NCBI GenBank assembly: GCA_039024315.1
Contig: JBCCQN010000114.1
Location: forward strand, 1-26,775
DNA from: JBCAWW01 sp039024315
Lineage (GTDB): Bacteria > Bacteroidota > Bacteroidia > J057
Reading direction: 5' to 3'
Length of the DNA stretch: 26,775 bases
Numbering within the stretch: position 1 is the first letter of the stretch; every line of letters starts with the position of its first letter. Made by a program: the position numbers and the translations under genes. The notes beneath the pieces were generated by a model. It worked only from the letters and a program-made list of their open reading frames with translations. It was not told where the DNA came from and searched no databases. Shown in pieces: positions 22,106 to 26,775 of this stretch.

Positions 22106-25100
22106 ATGATTAAGTCTTTCCCGAAGCTGGGATTGCGAGCGGTTTGCTTGCTGTTTGCCCTATGGGCGGGAAGCAGTATTCAGGCCCAGAGCTTTCAACT
22201 AAATGGTACGGTACGCTCAAGCAATGAGGAGCAAGCCCTACCCGGGGCCAGTGTGGTACGACTCGGTACTACAGAAGGAGCCCTTAGCAATCAACAAGGT
22301 GAGTTTAAGATCAACGTCCAGATGGGCGATACTTTGCGGGTGAGCTTTTTTGGCTACACCGCCAAAGATATTGTGATAGCCGATCGGCAAGCAATAACTG
22401 TTTTGCTCGACCAAGCGACCCTAGAAGAGGTTGTGGTGGTCGGCTATGGCACGGTAAAGAAAAGTGATCTGACTGGATCAGTTTCTTCGGTTAAGTCAGA
22501 CGACTTGGTCAAGACGACGATTACTTCTTTGGAGCAAGGACTTCAAGGGCGTGTCGCTGGGGTGCATGTCACCCAAGGGGATGCTGCACCAGGCGCAGGG
22601 ATCTCTATCGAAATTCGGGGTACGAACTCTATCCTTGGTGGTAATGAACCCTTATATGTCATTGATGGTATCCCTGTAACCAATCCGGCCGCTGGCCAAG
22701 GAGCCTTAGGGGCCTCGGAGCCTAATAATCGTATAGTCTCCAATACCAATGTCTTGGCGACTTTGTCGCCCTCTGATATTGAGAGCATTGAGATTTTGAA
22801 GGATGCTTCGGCTACGGCCATTTATGGTTCGCGCGGAGCGAATGGTGTAGTCATGATTACTACCAAAAAAGGGGCTGGCGGCAAAGGCAAAGTTACTTTC
22901 AATGCTTCCTACGGTACCTCACAAGTAATCAATCCTATCGAGTTGTTGACGGCGGCTGAATTCATGGCCTACCAGAACAAAGCTTATGAAAATGCCGGAC
23001 TATCTGTCGAGTCTTGGCCTTGGGCACCGGATACCAGCACCAACCCGCAAAAAATCACCCCCGCAGAGGTCTTGGCCTTGGGAGACGCGGCTGCAGTAGA
23101 TTGGCAATCCGAAGTATTCCAACAATCAGCCGTACAGGATTATCAGTTAGGTTTTACTGGTGGTACCGAAAAAGGGAATTACTCGATTTTGCTCAACTAC
23201 CTAGATCAGCAAGGCGTCATCAAAGGCTCGGGTTTTGTGAGAGGGGGGATACGTACCAATCTTAACTATCAGCTTAATGAAAGAATTCGGGTTACGACTA
23301 GTTTAGCGATTACGCGCTCTCAAAATAGCTTGGTGAGGACTTCCTCCAATACTACCCAAACGGCTGGTGGTATAGTGCGCTCTGTGCTCAACTATTCCCC
23401 TATTCGTCCACTCGTGCGCGAGGACGATGGAAGCGTTCGACTAGTCGGAGAAAGCCAAGATGATCCTCGGCTGGAAGATCCAAACTTCTTCCAACTATAT
23501 GGAGCCAACCCTTTGCGCTATACCGATGAGGTGATCGAATCGCATAATTTCACCCGAGCCATCGGCGGGGTCAACCTACAAGTAGATCTCTTTGCTGGCT
23601 TGAGTGCTGATTTTAGGTTGGCCGGAAATTATGTCGATCGCAAAAACAATACTTACTACCCTAGAACGGTTTCTGAAGGCTTTGGCCTCAACGGTTTGGC
23701 GGTCGTTTCTTCTAATGAATTTGTCAATCTGGTCAGTGAAAACCTCCTTCGCTATCAAAAGGAATGGGGTGTCTCGCGTCTCAATGTGGTAACGGGATTT
23801 ACCTACGAGGCCAATCGCGATTACTGGATCAATAACGAGGCTCGAGACTTTCCAGATGATCAATTGGCCTATTTTGCTTTGCAAAACGGTCTTTCGCATG
23901 TGCCCACTCGCACCAATACTGCTACTTGGAAACTTGCCTCTTATCTCGGTCGCGCTAATTATGTCTTGATGGACCGCTATTTGGCGACCGCGACTTTCCG
24001 CTACGATGGCTCATCAAAATTTGCCGCCAATAATAAGTGGGCACCCTTCTACTCTTTTGCCTTGGCTTGGCGAATTAGCGAAGAAGACTTTATCAAAAAC
24101 ATCAAAGCCATCACCAATCTCAAGTTGCGGGCTAGCTATGGGCAGTCCGGTAATCAGGCTATTAGTCCTTATCAATCCCTCGCTACGATTCAAGGAGTTA
24201 CGACCTCTTTTAATAATCAACTGGTGCCAGCGGTGATCCTAGGTCGTTTGCAAAATGATTTCTTGCGTTGGGAGACTACCACACAGTGGAACGTAGGCCT
24301 CGATTATGAAATGTGGCAGGGACGTTTCTACTCGACTCTTAACTACTACCAAAAGGAAACTACCGATCTCCTGCAAAATATCACTCTTGCCCCCAATACC
24401 GGCTTTACCAATGCCTTGGTTAATGCGGGCACTATCCAAAACAAAGGATTTGAACTAGAGCTCGGTGGCTTCCCCCTCGATGGGGATTTCACTTGGAACA
24501 TCAGTGGTAATATCTCTTTTAACCGTAATCAAATTACTGATTTGGGCGATGTGGAGGAGCAGTTTGCAGATCGACTCGGGGCAGGCAATGGCCTGACCGT
24601 CTTTCCTTTCATCCAGCGTCCGGGCTTACCCATAGGTTCTATCTATGGCTTCGTAGAGGATGGTATCTTTCAAAATGAGGAAGAGTTTGCCAACTTTATC
24701 GATGTGCAAAGCAATGCGGCCGTAGGCCAAATTCGTTACGCCGACCTTAACAATGATGGGACTATCAATGATGAAGACCGCGCTGTCATTGGAGATGTCA
24801 ATCCAGACTATATCTGGGGCTTGAGCAATGCCTTCTCATGGAAGGGATTCGATCTGAGCTTCCTGCTGCAAAGTGTGGTGGGGGCAGACATCATCAATAC
24901 CCTGCGCATTCGCTTTGACAATCTCGATGGTCGCCGCAATATCCCACGCTTTGTTTATGAAGGGGCTTGGGACGGAGAAGACTCTACGGATGAGTTTCGT
25001 CAGATCAATCTCAACAATAGTAACAGCCGTTTTTCAGATCGCTTTATCGAAGATGGTTCTTACCTACGCCTCAAAAATCTACAATTGGGTTACAATCTTG

Positions 25101-25291
25101 ATGCGACTAATATCACGTGGCTGAGTTCAGCAAGGCTGTATGTCAACGCAATCAACCTTTGGACCCTGACCGAATACACAGGTTACGACCCAGAAGTGAG
25201 TGCCTTTAGTGGTTCTGCTATGAAAGGGGTGGACTTGGGTAGCTATCCAATGTCTCGCACCATTACCGTAGGAGTGAATCTTGGGTTTTAA
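22106..25291 (+). CDS. SusC/RagA family TonB-linked outer membrane protein
   Basis: A 1061-residue TonB-dependent outer-membrane transporter for oligosaccharides or other large nutrients, working with the SusD-like lipoprotein encoded next. ATG 22106 is chosen because it begins a signal peptide (residues 1-28, ending SIQAQ); the open frame upstream runs through the regulatory repeat and is not coding. Residues about 29-105 are a carboxypeptidase-regulatory-like domain, and there is no STN domain before it. LEEVVVVGYGTVKKSDLTG (106-124) is the typical SusC junction, followed by the plug with RGTNSILGGNEPLYVIDG (171-188). The remainder is the 22-strand barrel, ending in an aromatic residue (VGVNLGF) as outer-membrane barrels do. 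The lack of STN means it should not signal through an anti-sigma factor itself. The glycan is not identifiable from sequence. Confidence 0.95.
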   Translation: MIKSFPKLGLRAVCLLFALWAGSSIQAQSFQLNGTVRSSNEEQALPGASVVRLGTTEGALSNQQGEFKINVQMGDTLRVSFFGYTAKDIVIADRQAITVLLDQATLEEVVVVGYGTVKKSDLTGSVSSVKSDDLVKTTITSLEQGLQGRVAGVHVTQGDAAPGAGISIEIRGTNSILGGNEPLYVIDGIPVTNPAAGQGALGASEPNNRIVSNTNVLATLSPSDIESIEILKDASATAIYGSRGANGVVMITTKKGAGGKGKVTFNASYGTSQVINPIELLTAAEFMAYQNKAYENAGLSVESWPWAPDTSTNPQKITPAEVLALGDAAAVDWQSEVFQQSAVQDYQLGFTGGTEKGNYSILLNYLDQQGVIKGSGFVRGGIRTNLNYQLNERIRVTTSLAITRSQNSLVRTSSNTTQTAGGIVRSVLNYSPIRPLVREDDGSVRLVGESQDDPRLEDPNFFQLYGANPLRYTDEVIESHNFTRAIGGVNLQVDLFAGLSADFRLAGNYVDRKNNTYYPRTVSEGFGLNGLAVVSSNEFVNLVSENLLRYQKEWGVSRLNVVTGFTYEANRDYWINNEARDFPDDQLAYFALQNGLSHVPTRTNTATWKLASYLGRANYVLMDRYLATATFRYDGSSKFAANNKWAPFYSFALAWRISEEDFIKNIKAITNLKLRASYGQSGNQAISPYQSLATIQGVTTSFNNQLVPAVILGRLQNDFLRWETTTQWNVGLDYEMWQGRFYSTLNYYQKETTDLLQNITLAPNTGFTNALVNAGTIQNKGFELELGGFPLDGDFTWNISGNISFNRNQITDLGDVEEQFADRLGAGNGLTVFPFIQRPGLPIGSIYGFVEDGIFQNEEEFANFIDVQSNAAVGQIRYADLNNDGTINDEDRAVIGDVNPDYIWGLSNAFSWKGFDLSFLLQSVVGADIINTLRIRFDNLDGRRNIPRFVYEGAWDGEDSTDEFRQINLNNSNSRFSDRFIEDGSYLRLKNLQLGYNLDATNITWLSSARLYVNAINLWTLTEYTGYDPEVSAFSGSAMKGVDLGSYPMSRTITVGVNLGF

Positions 25292-25335
25292 TTATCCGCA
25301 GGTTCAAAGGAGTCCAATTTTAAATCAAGCTTATC

Positions 25336-26775
25336 ATGAATCGATTTACATATATCCTGATCTTATTACTGTTAATGCCGATTACGGCATGCCAGGACGA
25401 TTTTTTGGAAGAAGAAGTATTTACCTTCCAAGCGCCTAAAGACTATTTTTCTAATGCTGAGGAGGTGGTAGCCGCTGCCAATGGCATGTATGATGCCCTG
25501 ATGACTTGGCAACTTTGGGTTCAACCAGCTTGGGTGGCGATTTGCCTCGAAAATGATGATATGTTTGCCAATGACTGGGTCGGAGGGGGCTATTCTGGTT
25601 CCCAGAACGGTCAGTGGTATATCGAGCGTCCTTGGATTGGATACTATCAAGTGATCAATCGCGCCAATATTGTTTTGGAGCAGGTCGAGCCACTCGATTT
25701 TCTCGAACCCGAACTCAAAAATGCGGTGCTCGGTCAGGCTTACTTTATGCGAGCCTTCAGCTATTATGAACTGGCTCGCCGTTTTGGCGATGCGCCCATT
25801 CGCCTGAGTTCATATGATCCTGCCAATGACTCCCAAGATGCAGTCAGAGACCCCCGTAAGAATGTTTATGTACAAGCAGCTACTGATTTCGAAACTGCCG
25901 CGAACCTATTGCCTGCGGATTTTGAAAATGGCGCTTATGGCGTAGTCGATCGCGGACGTCCGAGCAGCCCAGCAGCTTGGGGTATGCTGGCCAAAGTCTA
26001 TATGCACCTTGCTGGTGCGGAGATTGAAGATGCTAGCTATTATCCACAAGCCATTAGCGCAGCGCAAAAAGTGGTCGAGCAAGCTGCTTCTGGTTTCCCC
26101 GCCCTGGAAAGCAATTATATGGCCAACTTCGAGCAGTCGGTCCAGGACATGAGTAGCGAAATGCTTTTCTCTATTCAAGCGACCCAGCAACCCAACGAAG
26201 GCCCAGAGCTACCGCGCTACTATACGCCTGGCAATACGCCTTTCTCTGGAGGCGGAGGAATTGGCGCGATCTCGATGCGAGAAGATTTCTATGATACTTT
26301 TGAGGATGGAGACAAGCGTGTAGAATTTGGTTCGGCCATCTTTGATGAATGGGTTGATCTCAATGGAGAACAGTATTATCATTTCAAATCGATTCCTTCC
26401 AATGTAGTTGGCTTGCTATCTGAAAATGTCTTTGACAATGGTTTTGGGCGTCAAGGAAACAATAAGTATCAGACCCTTGATGGCGATGAAGTCTTCGCGA
26501 CACCTCGGCTTTACATCAAAAAGTATGTGGACGAAAGCTCCCAAGTCAAGGATGAAAACGGGAGCAATCCAGTGATCTTGCGCTATGCAGATGTGTTACT
26601 GCTTTTAGCGGAGGCAGAAAACGAAGTCAATGGTCCCACTACTATCGCTTATGATGCGGTCAACCAAGTACGCAGTCGGGCCGGACTGGCTTACCTTGCT
26701 GGAGGTATGAGTCAAGAAGACTTTAGACAGGCCGTTCGCGATGAACGTCGTCATGAACTTTATGGCGAATTTCAG
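25336..26775 (+). CDS. SusD/RagB family nutrient-binding lipoprotein, 3' end cut off
   Basis: The 480 visible codons are open to the end of the window. ATG 25336 begins a lipoprotein signal with lipobox ITAC and Cys19, followed by QDDFLEE, so the mature protein is a surface lipoprotein. The N-terminal DFLEEEVF and AAANGMYDAL, the TPR-like helices (WIGYYQVINRANIVLEQV, GQAYFMRAFSYYELARRFGDAPI) and the late region LRYADVLLLLAEAENEV through DERRHELYGEFQ are diagnostic of SusD. It binds glycan at the outer surface and caps the SusC barrel. The gap to the SusC gene is 44 bases with no terminator, so the two form one operon. SusD proteins usually end within some tens of residues after the ERRxEL motif, so only a short piece should be missing. 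Confidence 0.95.
   Translation, partial: MNRFTYILILLLLMPITACQDDFLEEEVFTFQAPKDYFSNAEEVVAAANGMYDALMTWQLWVQPAWVAICLENDDMFANDWVGGGYSGSQNGQWYIERPWIGYYQVINRANIVLEQVEPLDFLEPELKNAVLGQAYFMRAFSYYELARRFGDAPIRLSSYDPANDSQDAVRDPRKNVYVQAATDFETAANLLPADFENGAYGVVDRGRPSSPAAWGMLAKVYMHLAGAEIEDASYYPQAISAAQKVVEQAASGFPALESNYMANFEQSVQDMSSEMLFSIQATQQPNEGPELPRYYTPGNTPFSGGGGIGAISMREDFYDTFEDGDKRVEFGSAIFDEWVDLNGEQYYHFKSIPSNVVGLLSENVFDNGFGRQGNNKYQTLDGDEVFATPRLYIKKYVDESSQVKDENGSNPVILRYADVLLLLAEAENEVNGPTTIAYDAVNQVRSRAGLAYLAGGMSQEDFRQAVRDERRHELYGEFQ

Noticed and set aside
1..26775. CRISPR array, tRNA genes, insertion sequences, toxin-antitoxin or phage-defence genes
   Set aside because: Spacers were read for regular direct repeats, cloverleaf patterns, terminal repeats and small paired genes. 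None was found.

Overview
The window looks like chromosomal DNA of a marine or environmental Bacteroidota, most likely of the Saprospiria/Lewinella type. The reasons are six proteins ending in a type IX secretion system (T9SS) type A sorting tail (a Y/F-P-N-P motif followed by a short beta-rich domain), a SusC/SusD pair, the near absence of Shine-Dalgarno sequences, a bacterial HMG-CoA reductase, and moderate GC that I judge by eye to be near 45-50 percent. The lineage is inferred from these traits only; no rRNA or marker gene is present. No tRNA, rRNA, CRISPR array, transposase or phage gene was seen.

Layout. (1) 1-1466, plus strand: the 3' part of a CoxE-like VWA protein, overlapping by 8 bases a patatin-like phospholipase. 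(2) 1577-2986, plus: a visibly AT-richer secreted S41 peptidase. (3) 3240-6068, minus: a SGNH hydrolase followed by a T9SS-exported GH5 cellulase-like enzyme. (4) 6207-9135, plus: an exported SRPBCC protein, a class I-type HMG-CoA reductase with an extra N-terminal domain, a strong terminator, and a small DUF4174 protein. (5) 9262-13890: two convergent T9SS cargo proteins, one a very large beta-propeller/dihaem cytochrome c protein. (6) 13891-17142: a repeat-rich spacer with tandem terminators, another T9SS cargo gene on minus, and a divergent Rieske oxygenase alpha subunit. (7) 17251-26775: a probable polysaccharide-utilisation region made of a DUF5060/GH5-like glycosidase, a triple CBM4/9-like binding protein (both minus, both T9SS cargo), and a divergent SusC-SusD operon that runs off the right end.

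How the genes fit together. The right third reads as a glycan-harvesting locus. T9SS-anchored or secreted glycosidase and carbohydrate-binding modules would act outside the cell, and SusC/SusD would import the oligosaccharides. The GH5 cellulase with a CBM11-like module at 3240-5171 may serve the same substrate class. The remaining genes (mevalonate pathway, lipid hydrolase, Rieske enzyme) look like housekeeping or accessory genes with no obvious link to it.

The most unusual non-coding signal is a family of short palindromic repeats. There are nine copies in five intergenic regions, with consensus CYGC-TTC-GCRG followed by AACGCTTRTCTC. Their stems covary between copies, and they often occur as opposed pairs, like REP/BIME elements. 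A second signal is shared regulatory sequence: TTTGTAA followed by CACCGCCCTTC occurs before both the SRPBCC gene and susC, and the susC copy sits next to a 12-bp inverted repeat.
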